Positions 9,974-19,133 of a stretch of 64,000 nucleotides of DNA are shown here, piece after piece. Numbering within the stretch: position 1 is the first letter of the stretch; the number at the start of each line of letters is the position of its first letter. Made by a program: the position numbers and the translations under genes. The notes below the pieces were generated by a model that did no database searches, was not told where the DNA came from, and worked only from the letters and a program-made list of their open reading frames with translations. Origin of the DNA: Corylus avellana. Its lineage: Eukaryota > Streptophyta > Magnoliopsida > Fagales > Betulaceae. The stretch covers positions 22,543,009-22,607,008 of the forward strand of contig NC_081546.1 of the NCBI RefSeq assembly GCF_901000735.1. Direction: 5' to 3'.

Positions 9974-11384
9974 TATTAGAAATGGGTCTTGGGCCTAACT
10001 CAACCCAAAAGCTAACTCTTGGGTTGAGTTAGGCCCAAGACCCATTTCTAACATGGTATCAGAGCGATAGGCTAACGCCATTATACAATCCAATGGTCCT
10101 ATGTATTTCTTTTTTCTAAAAAAAAGAAAAAAATCAGCGGCTGTCTTTCTCCACAAGGTCAAATCTGCACGATCCACCCACTGTCCACCTCACGGATAGA
10201 TCCATTACCATGAACCTCCGTGCCGTTCTAAACATCTGATCTCATCCCAACCCTAGCGCTGGCAGTGCTTCTCTCAGCCTCAGCCTCCTGTTTCAACAGA
10301 TTTCTGCACCGGCGATTCACCAGCGTCGAGTCCAGCCGGGTTGGATTTCTCTGTTGCCGTCCTCATTCCATCTGCTTCTAGCCTTCCAAGCGCCGACTTC
10401 CATCGCTCTAAGCGTAGTTCGCGTCTTCGATCTGCAGCCTCCTCCATTGGTTGTCCACAGCCCATCGCCAGAGGTGTTGTGCGTGTGCTAAGAAGATTTT
10501 GTAGAAGAAGACGTGTGTTTGGCTACAAGTTTCATCTAGCCTTATTCGAGTTTGCAGATTCTCTTATTCTAGTTTTAGGAATATGTTATCCTGGTTTAGG
10601 TTTTTAACCTAGTTCTGTTTGGTTACGGGATTAAGGTATTCCTTATCCCTGTTTATGTAATCTGTGAACAGAATATTCTTTAAAAAAAAAAAAAAAGGAA
10701 AAAGAAAAAAAAAAGAAGTGAAACTGAGAAAAAAAAGAAAAGAAAAAGAAATGAAAAGAATCTTGGTTGGAAAAAAAAAAAAAAAAAATCAAAAGAGGCC
10801 AAGTTGCCCATCAAAATTCAAAAGAGGCCAAAAAAAAAAAAAAAAAAAAAATCAAAAGAGGCCAAGTTTCCCATCCATTGGCTCATAGTTGGCCTATTTT
10901 TGCTCGGCGCTGTGGTATTGTTTAAAAACCAAGCTATTTCAGCCTATAGTTGGCTCTCTCTTCAGCCCAAAGTTGGCTATCTTTTATTTGGCTCTGTGGT
11001 ATTATTTAAAACCCATGTTAGAAATGGGTCTTGGGCCTAACTCAACCCAAAAGCTAACTTAAGAGTTGAGGTTTCCCCTTACCTTATAAATAGCCAATCT
11101 CCTTAATACCCAAGCAATGTGGGACTTCCAACACGCCCTCTCACGTGTGGCGGGAGGATATCCAAGCCAACACGTGCGACAATGGGTGACAGTGTGCCAC
11201 AAACAATTAGGCTAAGCACGTATGGCGGGAGGACATCCAAGCCAACACGTGCAACAATGGGAGAGACGGTGGGCCACATCCAATTGAACTTGGCTCTGAT
11301 ACCATATTAGAAATGGGTCTTGGGCCTAACTCAACCTAAAAGCTAGCTTTTGGGTTGAGTTAAGCCCATGACCCATTTCTAACA
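9974..11384. mobile_element. LTR-type insertion with 80-bp palindromic ends
   Basis: It splits copy 2 of the Ca2+-EGF exon and has an exact 5-bp target duplication TATAG (9969-9973 and 11385-11389). Both ends are 80 bp long (9974-10053 and 11305-11384) and nearly identical, running TATTAGAAATGGGTCTTGGG...CCCATTTCTAACA. Each end is itself an inverted repeat. Primer-site-like sequences face inward from both ends: TGGTATCAGAGCG at 10054-10066, and TTGGCTCTGATACCA at 11290-11304 for the opposite strand. A third copy of the end, without the palindromic half, starts at 11016 and looks like the LTR of a TRIM. The interior (10067-11000) is a noncoding leader-like stretch with A-rich repeats. It looks like a composite of two elements. 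Confidence 0.75.
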
Positions 11385-12591
11385 TATAGGATGACAACCT
11401 GTTCCATTTGTCATCCCATCACCTTCGTAGCCCTTGGGACAATCACACTTGAAACTCCCCGGAATGTTGGTGCATGTCATATTGCAGGGCTTTGAAATTT
11501 CGCACTCATTAATATCTGAAACACAGTGCATATATGCAGCAGCAATAAAACCTACTTGTAATATATATATATATATATATATAATAACTAAACTCGGCCT
11601 AAAAAAAAAAAAATGAAAGAAAGAAACAAGGCGTAGGAAATGAGAAGTATATGATTACCTTGGCAACCATGAAAGAGGTATGGGTTCCCTTGATAGCCTG
11701 AGGAGCAATTGCAACGATATCCAGGACCGTTGGTGGAATCATAACATTCACTCTGCGATGCCTTACATGCATAGGTTGTCAAATTTTTCTGAGCATCTGG
11801 GCATGCCTCATTCTCAACTGTCCAATCAAGCACCAGGGGAAGAGTAGTATATCTCTTCTCTAAATTTAAAAGATCCAAGGAAGAAAAATTGTATGCTTCT
11901 TCTTCCGTTACAAAAACGAAACCACATGGATATGATTGAAGTCGCTTACTTCCGAGTGGTTGTTTGTGCTCAGAAGATCAATTTCGAAATCCCTTATTCC
12001 TTGTGGGATAGGAGTTTGGCAACAGCCAATGCCAGAGCAAGACCCGTTTTCCACACTTTGAATACTGCTACAGAATGAGAAGCATCCAGTCACGTACTCG
12101 TTCCTTCCCGTTAAACCTCCAATAAGCCCAACAGTCTCACACAACCGACCACAGTGAACTTGTTCCTTGTATATGAGATGGAAAACTTTATTAGACTGAG
12201 CCAGGAATAGCTGTCGCTGGCGACATACCCCCGCTCCGTAGGGCAATGGTGGGCTATGGGGGCTGAGACTCGCACTTCACCATCCAATGATATGTTAGTG
12301 TCATTACAAGTGATGAGAAAAGATGGATCAAGGTAACACCCCTCGCTTGTTCCAAATGGGTAGGGGATTTGTTGAAGCGATCCACATGTGGTGTTGCAGC
12401 TAGGATTGGGTTCTGCAGCTGCAGCTATTGCTGCCAAAATTATGCCCACAACTAGCAGTTGCTGTTGCAAAAGTATTCCACGCAAACCCATCGAATGCCT
12501 GACAACCTCGAATGGCTTTTTGTAAATTTGTTTTAGTCTTTTCTTTGTGCTCTGACAACCTCGAATGGCTGCCTCTTTATACATAGAAGGC

Positions 12592-12731
12592 AACTGCGTA
12601 TCAATATGTCACCGGTGACGTCCACAAGTTTGTACAGATTTTCCTGAAACCATTGCACGAGGGTAGGGCCTACTCATCCTTCATAAGATGGAAAAAGAAA
12701 GATCGAACAAGTAAATGTGTAATTAATATTA
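12592..12731. other. Upstream region of WAK pseudogene
   Basis: Sequence upstream of the WAK pseudogene start; it shares short blocks ('gaccacgagggtagggcc'-like) with the region upstream of the intact WAK at 62220-62300. Nothing else is evident. Confidence 0.4.
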
Positions 12732-13434
12732 GGAGGAAAATTCACACTCCCTCTAAATTAATTATCACTCAATTGATAATATTTTCTTAAATTTTTAATT
12801 GTAATAATGTTCATTCAATTTATCAAAACATTGTCAATGTACCCCCAATAACAAAATTACCCTTAGTAAAATAAAAACAAAAAATACTAAAACTTTTTTT
12901 AAAACAAAAAAAACATAAAACTTAAAAAAAAAAAAAAAAAAATTCCAAAGGGTGACCAAGTTTAAAATTAAAAAAAAAAAAATCCTTTTTATAAGAAAAA
13001 AATGAAAATGTTCGATTTTTTTTTTTTTTAATTGAGAATTTTCTTCTGTTTTTTTTTTTAAATATTTTTGTTTTATATTTTTTTTACATAAAAATTTCCG
13101 TTTTTTTAAAAAAAAAAAGCAAAAAATTTTGTTTAATTTTTTAAAACAAAATTTAAAAATAAAAATAAATTTTTTTTAAAATTGCTTTTTTAATTATTAT
13201 TATTTTTTTTTTTTGTAAAAAATTTATTATTGTTATTATTATTTTAGAATTTATAGGGGTGTTTTTGTTTTATTGAGAAATATATAAAAACTTTATTATC
13301 TTTTTGCTAGCCTTGGGGGGACTTTGACAATACTTTGGTAGATTGGAGGAGAATATTGTCACAATTGAAAGTTTGGGTAGAACATTATCAATTAAGTGGT
13401 AGTTTGAGGGGCCGGGGGTATGTGAATTTTACCC
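12732..13434. mobile_element. MULE-type foldback element (MITE)
   Basis: The first and last roughly 125 bp are imperfect inverted repeats. The left arm starts GGAGGAAAATTCACACTCCC. The right arm reads the same on the other strand, with 'gataatgttc.accc' and 'caattgt.a.aatattctcc' blocks. TAATATTA is duplicated on both sides (12724-12731 and 13435-13442). Long TIRs with an 8-9 bp duplication suit Mutator-like MITEs. The interior is T- and A-rich with no coding capacity. Confidence 0.75.
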
Positions 13435-13697
13435 TAATATTAACTATTTTCCGTTTATTGTTTCTCTAATTATAATCACAAAAGGATGCATACACGAGCC
13501 AAAGCTTTGGGGGGAACTTTGACAATGCTTTGGGAGATTGGAGGAGAACATTGTTACAATTGAAAGTTTGGGTGAGACATTATCAATTGAGTGGTAGTTT
13601 GAGGGGCCGGGAGTATGTGGATTTTACCCTAATATTAACTATTTTCCGTTTATTGTTTCTCTAATTATAATCACAAAAGGATGCATACGCGAGCCGC
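13312..13697 (+). repeat. Tandem duplication of the MULE right arm plus flank
   Basis: About 190 bp comprising the right arm of the foldback element, its target duplication and about 65 bp of flanking DNA (ending 'aaaggatgcatac.cgagcc') is repeated head-to-tail (units about 13312-13500 and 13506-13696). The duplication happened after insertion, since it includes the TAATATTA scar in both units. Confidence 0.8.
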
Positions 13698-14779
13698 CTA
13701 ACCGTGACATTGAGGGATAGCAAATATGAATGACTTGCATATTTGCTGACCTAATATTGTATTGGGGGTGTTGACATATAGATGATGAGGTGTTAAATAA
13801 CACATATACATGTCCCAGTTTGTAAACTGTTAAATGAAGTACACAAACAAATGTGATCCCGTACGGCTTAAAAAAAGCATGGTCTCATACAAATTTGGTC
13901 TAAATTTATACCAAAATTGATGATATTTGTTAGTAATTGGTAAACATGTTTTATCCACAAGGCTTTATCGCTAATGAAAAAGAATAATTGACACTAAAAC
14001 TCCAACATTATGAGCATAATGTAATTCGATTTGCAGTCACACGTCTTGGATTGTGAAATGTTTTTAAATTGTGCCAATGATTTTCAAGCACCAGAAGATC
14101 AATTATCAAACAACTTGTTTATTTTGTGTTTATTATTTTCATTTCTATCGCAACTATAGAACCAGAATTTTCAGCAATATATGAATAATGCCAAAACTAT
14201 TCTTCACAACAAAATTGAAGATGAGGGATTCTTTGGTATTGTATATCGAGAGAGAAGTTGCTGCAAAATTTAGTAAAAATTCAATCATAACAAATTTTTG
14301 GGATATATAAGAATGATGGGTTCCCTTTTGGTAGGTGATTGAATTGAAATTCAAATAAAGAAACACTTACTTTGTGGGTTTTCTTTTGCGTATAATTTTT
14401 TTAACACAAAGTTTTAAATTGTTTGTATTGAAAAGTGAAAAGGTTTTGTGTTAATTGTAGTGATTTTTTGTATTTAAATAGTAATAAAAGTAAATGATAT
14501 GATATAAAAAAAATAAATAAGTGATAATATTTTAATGTTAATTTTTTTGGAAAAAATGGTGCATAAACAGTATCAAGGAGAAAGAAACCGGTTGCCAATC
14601 GGGAGTGTCTAGGTGTCTATTAATTCAAAGTCTTCCCAGTGAAATAGTGTTTTAAGTTTTTTTTTTTTTGGGTAAGTCTTTTATGTGTTTGACTTCAAAA
14701 GTCTCTTCTAAGTTTATAAGTTTATCCAAAAGAGGGGGTGCAAAATGGGAAAGTTAGTAGTAATTACTTAAGCAGCAAT
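13698..14779. other. No gene seen
   Basis: AT-rich intergenic sequence. Short minus-strand frames at 14154-14598 are made of common AT-rich codons and show no recognisable domain. No RNA gene or repeat structure stands out. Confidence 0.5.
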
Positions 14780-15322
14780 TTTTGACATGAACGGATGTCA
14801 CTTGAATTACAAGTATTTTCTAGTCTTCTCCAAGTTTTTTTTAACATCTAAAGGTATGTTTGAAATTACCTTACCGCTTAAAAAGTTGATAACCATATAT
14901 ATATATATAGGGATAAATGTAAAATTGGTCCTAATGGTGGGCCTAAATTACAAATTACTCTATGTGGTATAAAAAATAATTTATAGGTCCTTATAGTTAG
15001 CCTAAATTATAAATCATTCCATGTGGTATAAAAAATAATTTATAGGTCCTCAAGATATGCCAAAATAAAATTTTACTCCATGAAATCAATTTTCGTTAAG
15101 TAACTTAACAAAATCTGTTACTTTGCCACGTCATGCACAATAAAAACGCGACACGCGTTATTATTAATTTATGACTTTAAAAAATGACAATTAAAATTTT
15201 CTACATTATTTTACGATGCTAGATAAGATTATACATTAGCTCTCACTCCAAATCATATGGCTACAATAAATTACATAATCTCTTATATCCCTAAAATTTT
15301 GCCTCATGCGTAACCTACCCAA
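14780..15322. repeat. Interspersed repeat family R1, copy 1
   Basis: About 540 bp shared with 22005-22580 and 46080-46605. Landmarks in order: 'acggatgtca.ttga', 'gggataaatgtaaaattggtc', two copies of 'atgtggtataaaaaataatttataggtc', 'ttaagtaacttaacaaaatctgt', 'gccacgtcatgcacaataaaa', 'tcttatatcccnaaaatttt'. It is noncoding and probably a nonautonomous DNA element. A TRIM follows directly. Confidence 0.8.
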
Positions 15323-15748
15323 TGTTATAAACCTTGGATAGAACTTATCCTTGAAAATCGGTTTGCAAGGGAAGGGTGCCTAAGAGCTTATATACACATG
15401 GTCAAGATTAGACTTAACCAATGTGGGACACTAGAATCGTAACATACCATCATGCTTCCGTGGCCAACGTCCAAATGGCTCACTCTACCGACACTGACCT
15501 GATGGCAGCCCTTTCTCTTTTGGCAGCTCCACTCACCTATCAGTATTTTAATCTAACCAATAGGTCGCCCCTTTCGTGACTCGAACCCCTCGACATGGTG
15601 GTTAGCTCTGATACTAAATGTTACAAACCTTGGGTAGAACTCACCATTGAAAATCGGCTTGCAAGTGAAGGGTGCCCAAAAACTTATATACACATGGTCA
15701 AGATTAGATTTAACCAATGTGGGACACTAGGATTGTAACATACCATCA
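15323..15748 (-). mobile_element. TRIM (miniature LTR element), minus strand
   Basis: Two 130-bp direct repeats (15323-15452 and 15619-15748), each TGTTA(T/C)AAACCTTGG...GTAACATACCATCA, surround 166 bp of noncoding sequence. The complement of a primer site (GGTTAGCTCTGATACTAAA) abuts the right repeat. This is the layout of a terminal-repeat retrotransposon in miniature. The 5 bases on the two sides do not match, so it may be rearranged. Confidence 0.8.
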
Positions 15749-15782
15749 CGCTTCTCTTATATCCCCAAAATATTTTGGCATC

Positions 15783-16250
15783 CTAGTCCCTGCGAATCTC
15801 CCTCCCAAGAATCTTCTTGGCTGCGCTCAAATCCTTCATGTCAAATTCTCTACTTAACAAAACCTTCAATTTGTTGACCTCCACTATACTCTTTTCTGCA
15901 AGAAGCATATCATCCACGTACAGTAACAGAAGAATAAATGAGCCATGATCAAGGCTCCTCACATAAACACAATAGTCATACTCACAACTCTTGTACCCAA
16001 TTCTGATCATGTTGGAGTCAAACTGCTTATACCATTGCCTTGGAGACTGATTTAACCCATAAAGTGAATTCTTCAATTTATAGACCAAGTGCTCCTGTCT
16101 AGGTTGACTAAACCCTTCTAACTGCTCCATGTAAATCTGCTCCACCAAATCACCATGGAGAAAAGCTGTCTTCACATCCATCTGCTCCAATGCCATGTCA
16201 TAATGAGCTACCAACGCCAATACCACTCTGATGGAAGTATATCTGACCAT
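15783..16250 (-). pseudogene. Copia reverse transcriptase fragment
   Basis: 155 residues of RT (RVT_2 type). The motifs include 'QMDVKTAFLHGDL' (first catalytic Asp), 'YGLNQSPRQWY' and 'LLLYVDDMLL' (the YVDD active site), then 'EFDMKDLSAAKKILGREIRRD'. Upstream RT sequence continues in other frames to about 16420. The catalytic residues are intact, but the frame is broken on both sides. Confidence 0.9.
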
Positions 16251-16792
16251 TGGGGAAAATATTTCATCATAATCAGCCCCTTTTTGTTGTGAATAACCCT
16301 TTGCTACTAGGCGAGCCTTAAACTTTTTCCTCCTTTTTTTCTGACACTGTTTCCTTTTTCTTGAACACCCATTTGCACCCTATCGCTATCTTCCTCTCTA
16401 GAGGCTCCACCAAATCCCACGTCTGGTTTTTATGCAAAGACTCCTCTTCCGCCATAGCACCCACCCATTTGATCTTCTCTTGGCTAGTAACAGCCTCTTG
16501 AAAAGTAGTAGGATCTCTACTGTTGATGACAAGAGTATAAGAAACATGTCTTCAAAACTGTACTTGGTTGGTGGCCTGGTAGTGTGTCTAGGCATGTCTA
16601 CGACTATAATGTAATGCTCCTTAACTTTTGAAGTAGAGGTCTCTGTACCCTAAGAAGTGTTCTCCCACACAGGAGTCTCTAACTCCACTTGCACCACCTG
16701 CTTATCACTGCTACTGCTTTTTGGCACCTGCTGCTCTGCACCCTAAGTGCTTTTCAACATGAAATTTTTATCAAATACCACGTCTCTACTGA

Positions 16793-17605
16793 TCACCACC
16801 TTTTTTGCCTTCGGATCCAAAAACTTATAACCCTTGACCCCTTTCCCATATCCGAGAAAGGCACACTATCTAGTCTTTGGACCAAGCTTGATCGTTCTTC
16901 ACTAAGTATGTGCACATAGGCTGGACAACCAAATACTCTGAAACCAGAGTAGTCTACCTCATTACCTGTCCACACCTCCTCTGCAACTTTCCCATCTAGT
17001 GCTACCCTCAGTGACCTGTTGATCAAGTAGCATGCCATACTCGGTGCATCTACCCATAAAATCTTTACAAGTCCAGCATTCAACCTGAGACATCGTGCTT
17101 TCTCTGCAATAGACCTGTTCATCCTGTCCGCCACACCATTTTGCTATGGTATCTTCCGTACTATGAAATGTCTCCTTATACCATGCTACTCATAGAAATA
17201 TCTGAACTTGTCGTTTGTGTAGTCAGTGCCATTATCTGTCCTGAGGCACTTAACCTTCTTCTCAATCTGGTTCTTTGCTTTAGCTTTCCATAATTTGAAC
17301 TTGGCAAACATTTTTGATTTGTGTCACATGAAGTACACCCAAACCTTTTTGGAGAAATCATCAATAAAAATCACGAAATACATCTGTCCTCCCTATGACG
17401 TTGTCCTCATTAGTCCCCAAACATTAGAATGTACATAATTCAAAATAGCCTCTATCTTGTGTGTGGTTGTCTTGAATTGTACCATATTCTGCTTCCCCAT
17501 AACACAGAACTTACAGAAATCAAGTTTGCACGTTTTAACACCCTTCAACTGATTTCTCTTATGAAGCTCCAACATGCCCTGCTCACTCATACGACCCAAC
17601 CGCAT
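16793..17605 (-). pseudogene. Copia integrase and GAG-pre-integrase, broken
   Basis: 17605-17393 encodes the zinc-binding GAG-pre-integrase part ('GRMSEQGMLELHKRN', 'CKFCVMGKQ'). 17364-17176 holds the catalytic core beginning. 17134-16793 has the core end ('MADRMNRSIAEKARCLR', 'WVDAPSMACYLINRS', 'FRVFGCPAYVHI'). Stops separate the blocks, so no functional integrase is made. Confidence 0.85.
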
Positions 17606-17766
17606 ATGCCATAAAACAGTACATCTGACTCAAACTGCATAGAGGCAATTCTACCTACAACTGTACTTCCCAACAGTTTATAGATATTCTTTGTACTTTT
17701 CTGCCCCTTCATCACTACCATCGCACACTTAGTCACCTTCATTACTCCACCTTCAGACTTGTAACC

Positions 17767-18892
17767 TTAACCATTTGAGTCTAAGGTACCCAATGAAATC
17801 AAACTCTTTTCTACATCTGGTACATGTCTAACATCACGTAACGCTCTAACCACACCATCAAACATCTTAATCCTGATATCACCTATACTAGTAATTTTAC
17901 AATGTGCACCATTACCCATAATAACTATACCAGAATTAACTGACTTGTAGGTGTCAAACCAATCTCTATTGGACGTCACGTGAAATGAACATGCTTAGTC
18001 CAGAACCAAGAGTCCGCAGTATGCTCTGAATTAGATGCAACAGAAAGCATATTACCATCATCATTGTCTGAATTTTTCACCACTATGTTCACAAATCTTG
18101 AGGAACCTTCATTCTCGTCATCCTTGTTCTTCTCCGATCTGGACAGTCACGCTTTATGTGCCTTTTCTTTCCCCGCTTATAGCAATTGATGTCCTTCCAC
18201 TTCTTGGATTTTGACCGAAAATTCTTGCCATTCGAACCACCCTTGTTACTATTTCTTCTACGCTCTTGGTTACCCCTTACAACTCGCCCTTCTCCTTTAG
18301 AATTTTCATCAATAATTTTCTTCCTTTGATGAAAAGCCAACAGGGCTCCTGTAACGTCCTCTAACTCCAAGGTCTCTTTTCCCCATGTTAGAGTTGTAAC
18401 CAAATTCTCATACATAGGAGAAGTTGGGAGTGAGTTCAATAGCATCAACACCTTGTCTTGGACTTCGAACTTCACATTAACCCTCTTCAGATCTCTGATT
18501 ATCTAATTGAACGCATTGATGTGTTGGCTCAGATCCGACCCCTCGGCCATCTTTAAGCCGTACAACTGCTGATTTAGATAGAGCTTGTTCATCAACGAAT
18601 TTGACATATACTGACTTTTCAGTTTCAACTAAACTGCCACCAGAGATTCTTCGTCCATGACGTGATATATCACGTCATCTCCCAGACAAAGCCGAGTAGT
18701 AGCCACCGTTTTAGCCTCAAATTCCTTCCAATCTATGTATGACATACCTTCTGGTTTCATCCCATATAAATCTTTCACCATCCCTTGTTCCACCAACAAA
18801 TCCTTGACATGTCTTTGCCATAACCCGAAATTACCAGATCCATCGAACTTCATCACGTCGAATTTCGCAGAAGATGTGCCAATCCCAGCCAT
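17767..18892 (-). pseudogene. Copia gag and protease region, broken
   Basis: 18892-18629 is the N-terminal gag ('MKFDGSGNFGLWQRHVKDLL'). 18475-18089 continues gag with a basic tail and a CCHC-like knuckle whose second Cys is replaced ('CYKRGKKRHIKRDC'). 17979-17767 gives the post-protease segment ('SNRDWFDTYKSVNSG', 'VRHVPDVEKSLISLG'). Stops between the blocks disrupt it. Confidence 0.85.
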
Positions 18893-19133
18893 CGTAGAAT
18901 TAGGCTTTGATACAAATTGTTGTTACCGTGCACAACAATACAACAATGATGAATAATATGGAATTTGAAAAGAGAGAGATCAAGAGAGAGTCGAGACACA
19001 GATTTATGTGGTTCGGCAATGTGCCTACATCCACAGGAGAGAGTGTGGCTATATTTTACTATTCAATGATTTAGGGTTACAACATAACATATTTATAGAA
19101 AAAACCTAATTGTAAGTATTTTGAAAAACCTTT

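Larger units (their letters stand above)
8578..12491 (-). pseudogene. WAK pseudogene lacking the kinase exon
   Basis: A paralogue of the intact WAK at 57972-62086. Exon 1 (12491-11659) starts with a signal peptide and the GUB_WAK-type cysteine-rich domain ('[19 protein letters not shown]'). It has a 2-bp insertion after 'TVVGC' near 12145 and a 5-bp insertion near 11930, each shifting the frame. The galacturonan-binding and first EGF parts are recognisable across frames. The Ca2+-EGF exon is present twice in tandem (9873-9709 intact; 11515-9937 split by an LTR element). Sequence at 8578-8670 matches the 3' end of intron 2 of the intact gene, immediately before the kinase exon, then switches to MLO. 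The kinase is missing. Introns also hold a CACTA end and an assembly gap. A TATAAA at 12581-12576 may be the old promoter. Confidence 0.9.
15779..19133 (-). mobile_element. Ty1/copia element, minus strand, 3'-truncated
   Basis: Coding order on the minus strand is gag, protease, integrase, reverse transcriptase, which defines Ty1/copia. A degenerate primer site (18903-18916) and a partial 5' LTR (18918-19133) lie at the right. The left end stops in reverse transcriptase just after 'REIRRD', so RNase H and the 3' LTR are absent. The LTR is cut 5' at 19133, where a plus-strand copy of a related element begins. Multiple stops and frameshifts show it is inactive. Confidence 0.9.

Noticed and set aside
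10280..10607. Overlapping frames on both strands inside the LTR composite
   Set aside because: No domain. The region looks like a retroelement leader, and the frames arise from local GC content.
10664..11040. Lys-rich frames
   Set aside because: Translation of A-rich low-complexity sequence.
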